Source: Roseiarcus sp963775575
Lineage (GTDB): Bacteria > Pseudomonadota > Alphaproteobacteria > Rhizobiales > Beijerinckiaceae
DNA length: 64,000 bases
NCBI GenBank assembly: GCA_963775575.1
Contig: CAVZJG010000002.1
Span: 2,108,001 to 2,172,000, forward strand
Reading direction: 5' to 3'
Numbering within the stretch: position 1 is the first letter of the stretch; each line of letters starts with the position of its first letter. A program made the translations under genes and the position numbers. This document shows, piece after piece, positions 14,933 through 23,512 of this stretch. The notes beneath the pieces are model-generated. The model was not told the origin of the DNA, made no database searches, and was given only the letters and a program-made list of their open reading frames with translations.

Positions 14933-16729
14933 ATGGCAGCCAAAGGCGGCGATCGACGCCTGCGCTCGACGCAGTGGTTCGACAACCCCGAAAATCCCGG
15001 CATGACCGCGCTCTATATCGAGCGCTATCTCAATTTCGGCATGACGCCGAGAGAGTTGCGCTCGGGCAAGCCGATCATCGGCATCGCCCAGACCGGCTCC
15101 GACCTCGTGCCCTGCAACCGCCATCATCTCGATCTGGCCAAGCGGGTGCGCGACGGCGTCATCGCGGCGGGCGGAATTCCCTTCGAATTCCCGGTCCATC
15201 CGCTCCAGGAGACGGCCAAGCGTCCGACGGCGGCGCTCGACCGCAACCTCGCCTACCTCGGCATCGTCGAAATCCTGATGGGCTACTTCATCGACGGCGT
15301 CGTGCTCACCATCGGTTGCGACAAGACGGTCCCCGCCTGCATCATGGCGGCGGCGACGGTCAACATTCCCGCCATCGCGCTTTCCGGCGGGCCGATGAAC
15401 AACGGCTGGCTGCACGGCGAACGCACCGGCTCGGGCACGGTCATTTGGCGCGCGCGCGCCGATCTCGCCGAAGGCAAGATCGACTACGAGCAGTTCATGG
15501 AGATCGTAACTTCCTCGGCGCCGTCGATCGGCCATTGCAACACCATGGGCACCGCCTCGACGATGAACGCGCTCGCCGAGGCGCTCGGCATGAGCCTGCC
15601 CGGCTGCGCCGCGATCCCCGCGCCGCATCACGAACGCGGGCAGATCGCTTACGAAACCGGCCGCCGCATCGTCGAGATGGTGTGGGAGGACTTGAAGCCC
15701 TCGGACATCCTCACCCGCGACGCTTTTGAAAACGCCATCGTCGTCAACAGCGCGATCGGCGGCTCGACCAACGCGCCGATCCACCTCAACGCCATCGCGC
15801 GCCATATCGGGGTCAAGCTCGGCATCGACGACTGGGAGAGGATCGGCCATCGCGTGCCGCTGCTGGTCAACATGCAGCCGGCCGGCAAGTATCTCGGCGA
15901 GGAGTTCCATCGCGCCGGCGGGGTGCCCGCCGTCGTCAACGAGCTGATGAAGGCGAAGCTCATCCATGAGAACGCGCCGACCGCCAACGGCAAAACCATC
16001 GGCGAGAATTGCCGGGGCCGCGAATCGGACGACGCGGACGTCATTTTCCCGATCGACGCGCCGCTGAAGCCGGACGCCGGGTTCATCGTGCTGCGCGGCA
16101 ACCTGTTCGACGACGCGATCATGAAGACGAGCGTGATCGACGCGGAGTTTCGCGGGCGCTATCTCTCCAATCCCGGCGATCCGGACGCCTTCGAGGGCCG
16201 CGCGATCGTGTTCGACGGGCCGGAGGACTATCACGCCCGCATCGACGATCCGAAGCTCGCAATCGACGAACGCTGCATCCTGTTCATGCGCGGCGCGGGG
16301 CCGATCGGCTTTCCCGGCGGCGCCGAAGTGGTGAACATGCTGCCGCCGGGCGCTCTCATCAAGAAGGGCGTCGGGGCTCTCCCTTGCGTCGGCGACGGCC
16401 GGCAGTCGGGCACGTCGGGTTCGCCCTCGATCCTCAACGCTTCGCCCGAGGCGGCCGCCGGCGGCGGGCTCGCGCTGCTGCGCACCGGCGACCGCGTCCG
16501 CATCGATCTCAAGCGGCGCAGCGCCGACATCCTCATTTCCGACGAGGAGCTGGCGACGCGCCGCGCCGCGCTGGAGAAACAGGGCTACGCCTACCCCGAG
16601 AGCCAGACGCCCTGGCAGCAAATCCAGCGCGAAATGGTCGCCCAATTCGACGAGGGCATGGTGCTGAAGCCGGCGGTGAACTACCAGCGCCTCGCCCAGA
16701 CGATGGGCGCGCCGCGGGACAATCACTAA
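14933..16729 (+). CDS. IlvD/Edd family dehydratase (sugar-acid dehydratase-like)
   Basis: An iron-sulfur, Mg-dependent dehydratase that removes water from a dihydroxy or sugar acid. Cluster cysteines appear in DLVPCNRHH, IGCDKTVPAC and GHCNTMGTASTM. The opening RSTQWFDNPENPGMTALYIERYL and the NCRGRE segment near the middle are typical of the aldonate (arabinonate/xylonate) branch rather than housekeeping IlvD, so a sugar-acid substrate is more likely than branched-chain synthesis; this is inference. I chose ATG 14933, with AGGA 8 bases upstream; ATG 14891 lacks a ribosome site. The product has 598 residues. A GNAT gene follows after 3 bases. Confidence 0.88.
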   Translation: MAAKGGDRRLRSTQWFDNPENPGMTALYIERYLNFGMTPRELRSGKPIIGIAQTGSDLVPCNRHHLDLAKRVRDGVIAAGGIPFEFPVHPLQETAKRPTAALDRNLAYLGIVEILMGYFIDGVVLTIGCDKTVPACIMAAATVNIPAIALSGGPMNNGWLHGERTGSGTVIWRARADLAEGKIDYEQFMEIVTSSAPSIGHCNTMGTASTMNALAEALGMSLPGCAAIPAPHHERGQIAYETGRRIVEMVWEDLKPSDILTRDAFENAIVVNSAIGGSTNAPIHLNAIARHIGVKLGIDDWERIGHRVPLLVNMQPAGKYLGEEFHRAGGVPAVVNELMKAKLIHENAPTANGKTIGENCRGRESDDADVIFPIDAPLKPDAGFIVLRGNLFDDAIMKTSVIDAEFRGRYLSNPGDPDAFEGRAIVFDGPEDYHARIDDPKLAIDERCILFMRGAGPIGFPGGAEVVNMLPPGALIKKGVGALPCVGDGRQSGTSGSPSILNASPEAAAGGGLALLRTGDRVRIDLKRRSADILISDEELATRRAALEKQGYAYPESQTPWQQIQREMVAQFDEGMVLKPAVNYQRLAQTMGAPRDNH

Positions 16730-16732
16730 GTC

Positions 16733-17443
16733 ATGGAGACGAACCGATTCGGGCAGCCCGTCGGCCCGCTCATCGACGCCCACTCGGCCATGCGCCCCGA
16801 GCGCGTGACGTTGCGCGGACGCGCGGTCACGCTCATTCCGCTCGACGCGGAGACGCACGCCGCCGCGCTCTTTCAAGCCGCCAACAGCCGCGACAAGGAT
16901 CGCGTCTGGACTTATCTCGCCGACGGCCCCTATGGGGACGCGGCCGTCTTCAAGGCCGCTATCGCCGCCAAGGCGCAATCGGCCGATCCGCTGTTATTCG
17001 CCGTCCTCGACAACGCCTCCGGCCTGGCCGTCGGCTACCAGAGCTTGATGCGCATCGACGCGACGCATCGCGTGATCGAGGTCGGCAACGTCCTCTACAC
17101 GCCGGCGCTGCAGCGCACGATCGGCGCCACCGAGGCGCAATATCTGTTCGCGGCTTACGTCTTCGACCAACTCGGCTATCGCCGCTACGAGTGGAAATGC
17201 AACGACCTCAACGCGCCCTCGAAGCGCGCGGCCACGCGCCTCGGCTTTGTCTTTGAAGGCGTGTTTCGCCAGCACATGATCGTCAAGGGCCGCAGTCGCG
17301 ACACCGCTTGGTTCGCGATGCTTGATTCGGAATGGCCCGCGCGGCGCGCGGCTTTCGAGCGTTGGCTCGCGCCCGATAATTTCGACGACGCGGGCCGCCA
17401 GAAGGTCTCGTTGACGAGCCTCAATCGGGGGCCGGCGGCGTAG
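16733..17443 (+). CDS. RimJ/RimL-type GNAT acetyltransferase
   Basis: A 236-residue acetyltransferase of the GNAT superfamily, the RimJ/RimL subgroup that modifies protein N-termini or small amines. Seen are VTLRGRAVTLIPLDAETHA near residue 23, VLYTPALQRTIGATEAQYL in the position of the acetyl-CoA loop, and YEWKCNDLNAPSKRAATRLGF, a hallmark segment of this subgroup (N-xx-S-xxx-A-xx-L-GF). It starts 3 bases after the dehydratase stop and is probably co-transcribed with it. The substrate is not evident. Confidence 0.88.
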   Translation: METNRFGQPVGPLIDAHSAMRPERVTLRGRAVTLIPLDAETHAAALFQAANSRDKDRVWTYLADGPYGDAAVFKAAIAAKAQSADPLLFAVLDNASGLAVGYQSLMRIDATHRVIEVGNVLYTPALQRTIGATEAQYLFAAYVFDQLGYRRYEWKCNDLNAPSKRAATRLGFVFEGVFRQHMIVKGRSRDTAWFAMLDSEWPARRAAFERWLAPDNFDDAGRQKVSLTSLNRGPAA

Positions 17444-17647
17444 GCGCGAAGCGACCGGCCGAACGCGCCCGGAGGCGGGGCCGGGTTCATCCCGCCGATC
17501 GCGGATTCGCCTGGAAAATCCGCGGTTCACGGTTCATTAAGGTCAATTATTAGGGTTAAGCCGGCATTAAGGTGTTCGTGGCACTTTTCCCTTCGACGCA
17601 TGGAAGCGCGAGCCCCGTCGGCCCGCGTCGAACGAAGGGATTACGTC

Positions 17648-18562
17648 ATGGCCAACTTGAAGGTCCTTGTTCTCGCCAGCGGCGCGGTCCTCGCCCTCGT
17701 CCGCTCGGCCGCCGCCGCCGATCTGTTGCCGCCTCCGCCCGCGCTCGAACCGCCGCCCCCCGCCGCCGCCGAATTCAGCGGCTGGTATTTGCGCGGCGAC
17801 CTCGGCCTCGGCGTCAGCGCGACTTCGGCGAACATTGTCCAGACGCCGGATACGATTGCCGCCAATCCGAGTATTTACGACACGGCGGCGACTGAGGGTT
17901 CCCACAATTCCTCGCTCTCCGCGGCCGGCATATTCGACCTGGGCGTCGGCTATCAGTTTAACAACTGGCTGCGCTTCGACGTCACCGGCGAATACCGCGG
18001 CGGATCCGAGTTTCAATCGCTGTTTGTGATCAACGATCCGGGGAACACCAAAGCCGGCCCGACCCAGAATGCCGACTTCTATCGCGGCAACTTCTCGTCG
18101 GCCGTCGGTCTCTTTAACGGCTACGCGGATTTGGGCACCTGGTATGGCATCACTCCTTACCTCGGCGCCGGCGTCGGCTTCGCGCGGAACACGTTGTACG
18201 GCCTCACCAATCAGTCGGTAAATACGAGCCTCGCCGGCGGTACGACGGCGGCGGGCGGCTACGCCAGCGACCAGTCCCAGTGGAATTTCGCCTGGGCGCT
18301 GATGGCGGGCGTCGGCTTCGACGTGACGCAGAACCTCAAGCTCGAGCTCGGCTATCGCTATCTCGACCTCGGCAAGTTCAGCTCGGGCCAGATGAACTGT
18401 CTCAACGGAACCGGGGCGGGGAGCGGCTTCGCCTGCACCGAATCGGCGATCAAGTCGAAGAACGACGTCGCCTTCAACGACTTCCGCATCGGCTTGCGCT
18501 GGATGATCGGCGAAGAGCAGCCCTACGCTCCGCCCCCGGCGCCGCTGGTGCGCAAATACTGA
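17648..18562 (+). CDS. Outer membrane beta-barrel protein (Omp31/Omp25-like)
   Basis: A 304-residue surface protein. The ATG at 17648 has GAAGGGA upstream; an earlier in-frame ATG at 17600 lacks one. Residues 1-24 form a signal peptide ending in AAA|AD, followed by a Pro-rich linker (PPPPALEPPPPAAAEFSGWYL). The barrel is indicated by repeated alternating strands such as FDLGVGYQFNNWLRFDVTGEY, ITPYLGAGVGFARN and LKLELGYRYLDLGKF, ending in an aromatic residue (VRKY). This is the alphaproteobacterial porin-like family around Omp25/Omp31. A strong hairpin follows. Confidence 0.9.
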   Translation: MANLKVLVLASGAVLALVRSAAAADLLPPPPALEPPPPAAAEFSGWYLRGDLGLGVSATSANIVQTPDTIAANPSIYDTAATEGSHNSSLSAAGIFDLGVGYQFNNWLRFDVTGEYRGGSEFQSLFVINDPGNTKAGPTQNADFYRGNFSSAVGLFNGYADLGTWYGITPYLGAGVGFARNTLYGLTNQSVNTSLAGGTTAAGGYASDQSQWNFAWALMAGVGFDVTQNLKLELGYRYLDLGKFSSGQMNCLNGTGAGSGFACTESAIKSKNDVAFNDFRIGLRWMIGEEQPYAPPPAPLVRKY

Positions 18563-18587
18563 CCGAACTCGCCCTGGGGCGAACACG

Positions 18588-18624
18588 AAAAGAGCGGCGT
18601 CGGCCCCGTCGACGCCGCTCTTTT
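18588..18624 (+). terminator. Intrinsic terminator after the Omp gene
   Basis: AAAAGAGCGGCGTCG and CGACGCCGCTCTTTT form a perfect 15-bp stem around a 7-base loop, ending in a T-run followed by CTTG. The flanking A- and T-runs would let it work in both directions. It lies 25 bases after the Omp stop. Confidence 0.88.
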
Positions 18625-18756
18625 CTTGCGTCGGGTTTCGCGTCGGGACGACGCGCGTTGCTTTCGCCCGCCAAGCGACGTAAACGCGCGCTTCGAGCCC
18701 TTGAGCGCCGGCATGAGGCTGGCGTAGGAATCGAGCGGCGAGAGGGAGGGTCGGCC

Positions 18757-19425
18757 ATGGGCGAATGGACAAGACTGAAAGCGAGCGACGGCTTCGAACT
18801 CGCCGCCTGGCGCGCCGAGCCCAAAGGCGCGCCGCGCGGCGGCATAGTCGTCGTGCAGGAGATATTCGGCGTCAACGCGCATATCCGCTCCGTCGCCGAG
18901 GGTTACGCCGCCGACGGCTACCTCGCCATCGCGCCGGCGATATTCGATCGCGGCGAAAGAGACGCCGATTTCGCCTACGGCCCGGACGGCCTCGCGCGCG
19001 GCCGCGCGGTCGTGGAAAAAATCCCGCGCGCGGCGATGCTGCTCGACATCGGCGCGGCGATCGAAGCGGCCAAGAGCGCCGGCAAGGTCGGCGTCGTCGG
19101 CTATTGCCTGGGCGGCACGCTCGCCTGGCTCGCGGCGGCTGAGCTCGACGGCCTCTCCGCGGCGGTCGGCTACTACGGCGGGGGAATCGTCGGCCTCAAG
19201 GACCTGAAGCTGCGCGTCCCGACGATGCTGCATTTCGGCGAGAAGGATGAGCACATTCCCGTCGCCGGCGTGCGCGAGGTCGCGGCCGCGCATCCCGACG
19301 CGCCGATCTACTTCTATCCGGCGGGCCACGCGTTCAACCGCGACGTCGGCGCGGGCTATCACGCGCCGAGCGCCGCCCTCGCCAAGTCGCGCACGCTGGC
19401 GTTCTTCGCCAAGCATCTGGGGTAG
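18757..19425 (+). CDS. Dienelactone hydrolase family protein
   Basis: An alpha/beta hydrolase of the dienelactone hydrolase family, 222 residues. The catalytic nucleophile is the Cys of GYCLGGTLAW (near residue 117), with Asp in FGEKDEHIP and His in YPAGHAFNRD completing the Cys-Asp-His triad. The front part VVVQEIFGVNAHIRSVAEGYAADGY is the conserved oxyanion region. GAGGGAGGG lies before ATG 18757; the frame is open further upstream into the Omp gene, which is a shadow. No chlorocatechol pathway genes are nearby, so the substrate is probably another lactone or ester. Confidence 0.92.
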   Translation: MGEWTRLKASDGFELAAWRAEPKGAPRGGIVVVQEIFGVNAHIRSVAEGYAADGYLAIAPAIFDRGERDADFAYGPDGLARGRAVVEKIPRAAMLLDIGAAIEAAKSAGKVGVVGYCLGGTLAWLAAAELDGLSAAVGYYGGGIVGLKDLKLRVPTMLHFGEKDEHIPVAGVREVAAAHPDAPIYFYPAGHAFNRDVGAGYHAPSAALAKSRTLAFFAKHLG

Positions 19426-19463
19426 CGGAACTCGCCCCTTCTCCCCTTGCGGGAGAGGGCATA

Positions 19464-19494
19464 GCCCGTCGAGAGACGGGCGTTCTTCCGAACG
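19464..19494. terminator. Paired hairpins between convergent genes
   Basis: GCCCGTC-GAGA-GACGGGC (19464-19481) is a perfect 7-bp stem, and CGTTC-TTCC-GAACG follows at 19481-19494. They separate the dienelactone hydrolase gene from purC, which converge here, so a bidirectional terminator is plausible. The upstream CGCCCCTTCTC repeats the 11-mer found in the palindrome after purH. Confidence 0.5.
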
Positions 19495-19522
19495 CGTTTT
19501 GCGGGGCGAGGGGTCGGCGCCC

Positions 19523-20317
19523 TTACGTCACCAGCCGCGGACCCGCGGCGCCCAGCTTCTCGTTTTCCTGGACGACGCCGAGCCGGCGCGCGACTTCCGT
19601 ATAGGCCTCCATCATGCCGCCGAGATCCTTGCGGAAGCGGTCTTTGTCCAACTTCTCGTTGGATTTGACGTCCCACAGGCGACACGAATCGGGACTGATT
19701 TCGTCGGCGACGACAATGCGCATGTTGTCGCCCTCCCACAGGCGGCCGCATTCGATCTTGAAGTCGACCAGACGAATGCCGACGCCGAGGAACAGGCCGG
19801 TCAGGAAGTCGTTGACGCGAATCGCCAGCGCCATGATGTCGTCGATTTCCTGCGGCGAGGCCCAGCCGAAGGCGGTGATGTGCTCCTCGGAGACCATGGG
19901 ATCGTCGAGCGCGTCGTTCTTGTAATAGAACTCGATGATCGAGCGCGGCAATTGCGTGCCCTCCTCGATGCCGAGGCGCTTCGCCAGCGAGCCGGCCGCG
20001 ACGTTGCGCACGACGATCTCGAGGGGAACGATTTCGACCTCGCGAATCAGTTGCTCGCGCATGCTGATGCGGCGCACGAAATGCGTGGGGACGCCGATCT
20101 CGTTGAGCCGCTGGAACAGATATTCGGAAATGCGATTGTTCAGAACGCCTTTGCCGTCAATGATTTCGTGCTTCTTGGCGTTGAAAGCGGTCGCGTCGTC
20201 CTTGAAGTACTGGATCAGAGTTCCGGGCTCCGGGCCCTCGTAGAGGACCTTGGCTTTGCCTTCATAGATGCGTCGGCGGCGGTTCATGCGGTGCAACCGT
20301 GGCTTGAGGAAATCCAT
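19523..20317 (-). CDS. purC: SAICAR synthetase
   Basis: Joins aspartate to CAIR using ATP in purine biosynthesis. Motifs are RRRRIYEGKAKVLYEG at the start, FKDDATAFNAKKHE, KGVLNNRISEYLFQRL, and the substrate-binding LIREVEIVPLEIVVRNVAAGSLAKR; DFKIECGR and ADEISPDSCRLWD complete the ATP-grasp-like site. Length is 264 residues. I keep ATG 20317 because AAAAGG stands about 9 bases upstream; many homologues start at the MNRRRRI methionine ten codons later. Confidence 0.96.
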   Translation of the reverse strand: MDFLKPRLHRMNRRRRIYEGKAKVLYEGPEPGTLIQYFKDDATAFNAKKHEIIDGKGVLNNRISEYLFQRLNEIGVPTHFVRRISMREQLIREVEIVPLEIVVRNVAAGSLAKRLGIEEGTQLPRSIIEFYYKNDALDDPMVSEEHITAFGWASPQEIDDIMALAIRVNDFLTGLFLGVGIRLVDFKIECGRLWEGDNMRIVVADEISPDSCRLWDVKSNEKLDKDRFRKDLGGMMEAYTEVARRLGVVQENEKLGAAGPRLVT

Positions 20318-20800
20318 GGAATCGGCCTTTTCTGACGGCTATCTCGCCGTTCGCGCGATGCGCTGGGCGAGGATATGGGGTTTCGGGCCGTGTGAGCCAA
20401 GTGTGATACCCCTCATCCGGACCGGGGGCCAGTCCCCCGCGAACTTAACCGATCGTCGCGCTCGGCACAAACTCCCGCCTCCGCCGGGGCGCCCGAGCGC
20501 TCGTCGCGCCGCGATCCGCGGGCTAGACGAAGGTTGTAGCGGCGCCGGGGTCGACGCCGCGATCAAATGCAAGCAGTATGCGCCCTCGAACGAGCCGACG
20601 GGGGTCGACGATCGCCGCTGCAAGGCGCTCGCCGAAGTCGCGACCGAGCCGAATTCCGCGCCGATGCGAGCGGCGTCGAGTCGGAGGCGTCGGGACGTCC
20701 TCGAACGGCAGAGTCGAGAAGGGGAGGAGCAATGCTCGGGGGATGTTCGCCGTAACCAGGCGGACGCGAAACCAATAAGCTGCACACTGGAGGAAGCGAA
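20318..20800. other. Intergenic region upstream of the acetate-uptake operon
   Basis: Divergent space between purC and the DUF485-actP pair, so it must hold promoters for both, but I could not fix them. Longer frames here are Arg-rich shadows. One detail is a seven-codon frame at 20732-20755 (MLGGCSP, stop) behind a strong GGGGAGGAGC ribosome site, which might be a leader peptide. Confidence 0.4.
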
Positions 20801-21118
20801 ATGGATGACGCCGTCATCAAGCGGATTCAACGCGATCCGAATTACATAAAACTCGTCGCCGAGAGAAAGACGTTCGGCTGGACGCTGTCGATCATCATGT
20901 TGGTGATCTATTACGGGTTCATCGCCCTCGTCGCCTTCGCGCCGAGCGCCATCGCGGTCAAGCTCTTCGGCTCCATCACCATCGGCCTGACGCTGGGCGT
21001 CGCCATCATCCTGGCGGCGATCGTCCTGACCGGCGTCTACGTCATGCGCGCGAACGCGCAATACGACGACCTGACCAAGGCGATCGTCAACGCCAACGCT
21101 GTAGGAGGCAGGAAATGA
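20801..21118 (+). CDS. DUF485 membrane protein (YjcH-like)
   Basis: A 105-residue inner-membrane protein with two helices (about residues 24-46 and 58-82) and a cytoplasmic N-terminus DDAVIKRIQRDPNYIKLVAERKTFGW, the DUF485 signature. These small proteins are encoded directly upstream of sodium:solute acetate symporters, as here, where the stop overlaps the actP start by 4 bases. The role is thought to be auxiliary to the transporter but is unproven. GGAGGAAGCGAA precedes the ATG. Confidence 0.95.
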   Translation: MDDAVIKRIQRDPNYIKLVAERKTFGWTLSIIMLVIYYGFIALVAFAPSAIAVKLFGSITIGLTLGVAIILAAIVLTGVYVMRANAQYDDLTKAIVNANAVGGRK

Positions 21119-22776
21119 ACCGTCTTATCAAGTCGAGCGCCCTCGGGGCGGCGCTGACGCTGCTCGCCGGCGCGGCGCGCGCCGCCGACACGGGCGCGGC
21201 TCCGCCTCTGGACTGGAACGCGCTCATCATCTTCGCCGCCTTTGTCGTTCTGACGCTGGCCATCACCTACTGGGCGGCTAAGCGCACCCGTACGGCGAAG
21301 GACTTCTACGCCGCCGGCGGCGGCGTCACCGGCCTGCAGAATGGTCTGGCCATCGCCGGCGACTACATGTCGGCGGCCTCGTTTCTCGGCATTGCGGCGC
21401 TGGTGTTCAGCACCGGCTATTACGGCCTGATCTATTCGATCGGCTTTCTCGTGGGATGGCCGATCATCATGTTCCTGATGGCCGAACCGCTGCGCAATCT
21501 CGGCCGCTTCACCTTCGCCGACGTCGCGTCCTATCGCCTGCAGGCGACGCTGATCCGCGCGATGGCCGCCACCGGCACCCTGGCGACCGTGGCCTTCTAC
21601 CTGATCGCGCAAATGGTCGGCGCCGGACAACTGATCGAGTTGCTGTTCGGCCTGCCTTACCTCTACGCGGTTGTTTTCGTCGGCGTCATGATGGTCATCT
21701 ATGTCACCTTCGGCGGCATGATCGCCACCACCTGGGTGCAGATCATCAAGGCGGGCCTGCTGCTCTTCGGCGCGACGCTGATGGCGCTGCTGGTGCTGGC
21801 GCAGTTCGGCTTCGACTTCAACGCGCTGATCGCCAAGGCGATCGAAGTCCACCCCAGCCATGAGAAGATCATGCTGCCGGGCGCGGCGGTGGCCAACCCG
21901 ATCTCGGCGATCTCGCTGGGCATGGCGCTGATGTTCGGCACCGCCGGGCTGCCCCACATCCTGATGCGCTTCTTCACCGTCCGCGACGCCAAGGAAGCGC
22001 GCAAGTCGGTGTTCTGGGCGACCACCTTCATCGGCTACTTCTACATCCTGACGTTCATCATCGGCTTCGGCGCGATCATTCTCGTCGGACCCAATGCGCT
22101 TTATCACGACGTCAAGGGCGCTTTGTTGGGCGGCGGCAACATGCCGGCGATCCATCTCGCGCACGCGGTCGGCGGCGATTTGATGAAGGGCTTCATCGCA
22201 GCGGTCGCCTTCGCGACAATTCTCGCGGTGGTCTCCGGGCTGACTCTTGCGGGCGCGAGCGCGGTCAGCCACGACCTCTACGCCAGCGTGTTCCGGCGCG
22301 GCAAGGTCGACGAAGCCACCGAGGTCAGGGTGTCGCGAATCACCACGGTCGTTCTCGGCGTCATCGCCATCCTGCTCGGCGTCGTCTTCGAGAAGGTCAA
22401 TGTCGCCTTCATGGTCGGTCTCGCCTTCGCCGTCGCGGCGAGCGCCAATTTCCCGGTGCTGTTGCTCGCGATGCTGTGGAAGGGTCTGACGACGCGCGGC
22501 GCCTTCATCGGCGGCTTCGTCGGGCTGATCGGGGCGGTGGCGCTGACGATCCTCAGCCCCGGCATCTGGGAAGCGGTGCTCGGCTTCCCCAAAGGAAGCG
22601 CGCTGTTCCCGTACACGTCGCCGGCGATCTTCACCATGCCGCTGGCGTTCTTGTGCGCCTGGATCTTCTCGATCACCAACCAATCGACCGTCGCCGCGAA
22701 GGAGCGGGTCGCGTTCGAGGGCCAGTACGTGCGCTCGCAGACCGGCATCGGCGCGGAGGGCGCGGTGGCGCACTGA
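21115..22776 (+). CDS. actP: Cation/acetate symporter
   Basis: A sodium:solute symporter family protein that takes up acetate and related short carboxylates. The 553 residues contain a signal-like N-terminus and about 13 membrane helices. Family marks include AKRTRTAKDFYAAGGGVTGLQNG, AGDYMSAASFLGIAALV, FGTAGLPHILMRFFTVRDAK and VSGLTLAGASAVSHDLYASV. It overlaps the DUF485 stop (ATGA), showing coupled translation. A hairpin terminator follows. Acetate uptake fits an organism that assimilates C2 compounds. Confidence 0.96.
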   Translation: MNRLIKSSALGAALTLLAGAARAADTGAAPPLDWNALIIFAAFVVLTLAITYWAAKRTRTAKDFYAAGGGVTGLQNGLAIAGDYMSAASFLGIAALVFSTGYYGLIYSIGFLVGWPIIMFLMAEPLRNLGRFTFADVASYRLQATLIRAMAATGTLATVAFYLIAQMVGAGQLIELLFGLPYLYAVVFVGVMMVIYVTFGGMIATTWVQIIKAGLLLFGATLMALLVLAQFGFDFNALIAKAIEVHPSHEKIMLPGAAVANPISAISLGMALMFGTAGLPHILMRFFTVRDAKEARKSVFWATTFIGYFYILTFIIGFGAIILVGPNALYHDVKGALLGGGNMPAIHLAHAVGGDLMKGFIAAVAFATILAVVSGLTLAGASAVSHDLYASVFRRGKVDEATEVRVSRITTVVLGVIAILLGVVFEKVNVAFMVGLAFAVAASANFPVLLLAMLWKGLTTRGAFIGGFVGLIGAVALTILSPGIWEAVLGFPKGSALFPYTSPAIFTMPLAFLCAWIFSITNQSTVAAKERVAFEGQYVRSQTGIGAEGAVAH

Positions 22777-22794
22777 CGCCGACATCGTCGCAAA

Positions 22795-22826
22795 GAGGGC
22801 GTCCCGCGGCCGCGGGGCGCCCTTTT
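22795..22826 (+). terminator. Terminator after actP
   Basis: AGGGCGTCCCGCGG / CCGCGGGGCGCCCTTTT forms a GC-rich stem-loop with small internal mismatches and ends in TTTT, 18 bases after the actP stop. modC, on the other strand, ends close by, so it may serve both. Confidence 0.75.
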
Positions 22827-22849
22827 CATTTCGACGCGCCGCGCAAGGC

Positions 22850-23512
22850 CTACCGCGCTTCCCCCGTCGCCCGCATTTCGACCAGCCGTCCGGCCTCGAT
22901 CACCGCGATGTCGCTGGCCAGCCGCTCGACCTCGCTGACGCGATGGCTGACGAAGACGATGGGGATGGCGAAAGCGTCGCGCAGCGTCTCGATCAAGTTC
23001 AAGATGTCCTGCCGGCGCGCGTCGTCGATTGCGTTCAACGGCTCGTCCATCAGCAGCACGCGGGGATTGCTGAGCAGCGCGCGGCCGATCGCGACGCGCT
23101 GCTTCTCGCCGCCCGACAGGCGCGCCGGCCCGCGCGCCAGCAATGGCTCCAAGCCGAGCAGCGCGACGACGTCGGCGAAGGCGACGAGGCTCGGCCCGCG
23201 TGAGGCGAAGCGCGCGCCGTAGCTCAGGTTGTGCGCGACGCTGAGGTGCGGAAACAGGCGCGGCTCCTGGAACACATAGCCGATGCGGCGCAGGCGCGCG
23301 GGGACGTCGAGCCCTCGCGCGGTGTCGAGGAACACCGCTTCGTCGACCGCGATGCGGCCCCGGCGCGGCCGCCTCAAGCCGGCGATCAGGTCGAGCAGCG
23401 TCGTCTTGCCGGCGCCCGAAGGGCCGCACAGCGCCAGCACACGGCCGCCGGCGCGGATTTCCGCCGCGATGGCGAAATCGCCCTGTGCGTGCTCGACCGC
23501 GATTTCGATCAT
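22850..23512 (-). CDS. modC: Molybdate ABC transporter ATP-binding protein, short form
   Basis: The ATPase of a molybdate-type importer. It has Walker A GPSGAGKTTLLD (residue about 31), the Q-loop FQEPRLFPHLSVAHNL, signature LSGGEKQRVAIGRAL and Walker B VLLMDEPLNAID with the H-loop FVSHRVSEVE. At 220 residues it ends right after the nucleotide-binding domain; the C-terminal molybdate-binding (Mop/TOBE) domain of classical ModC (about 350 residues) is absent. ATG 23512 overlaps the modB stop by 4 bases. The frame upstream of it belongs to the modB shadow. Confidence 0.85.
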   Translation of the reverse strand: MIEIAVEHAQGDFAIAAEIRAGGRVLALCGPSGAGKTTLLDLIAGLRRPRRGRIAVDEAVFLDTARGLDVPARLRRIGYVFQEPRLFPHLSVAHNLSYGARFASRGPSLVAFADVVALLGLEPLLARGPARLSGGEKQRVAIGRALLSNPRVLLMDEPLNAIDDARRQDILNLIETLRDAFAIPIVFVSHRVSEVERLASDIAVIEAGRLVEMRATGEAR

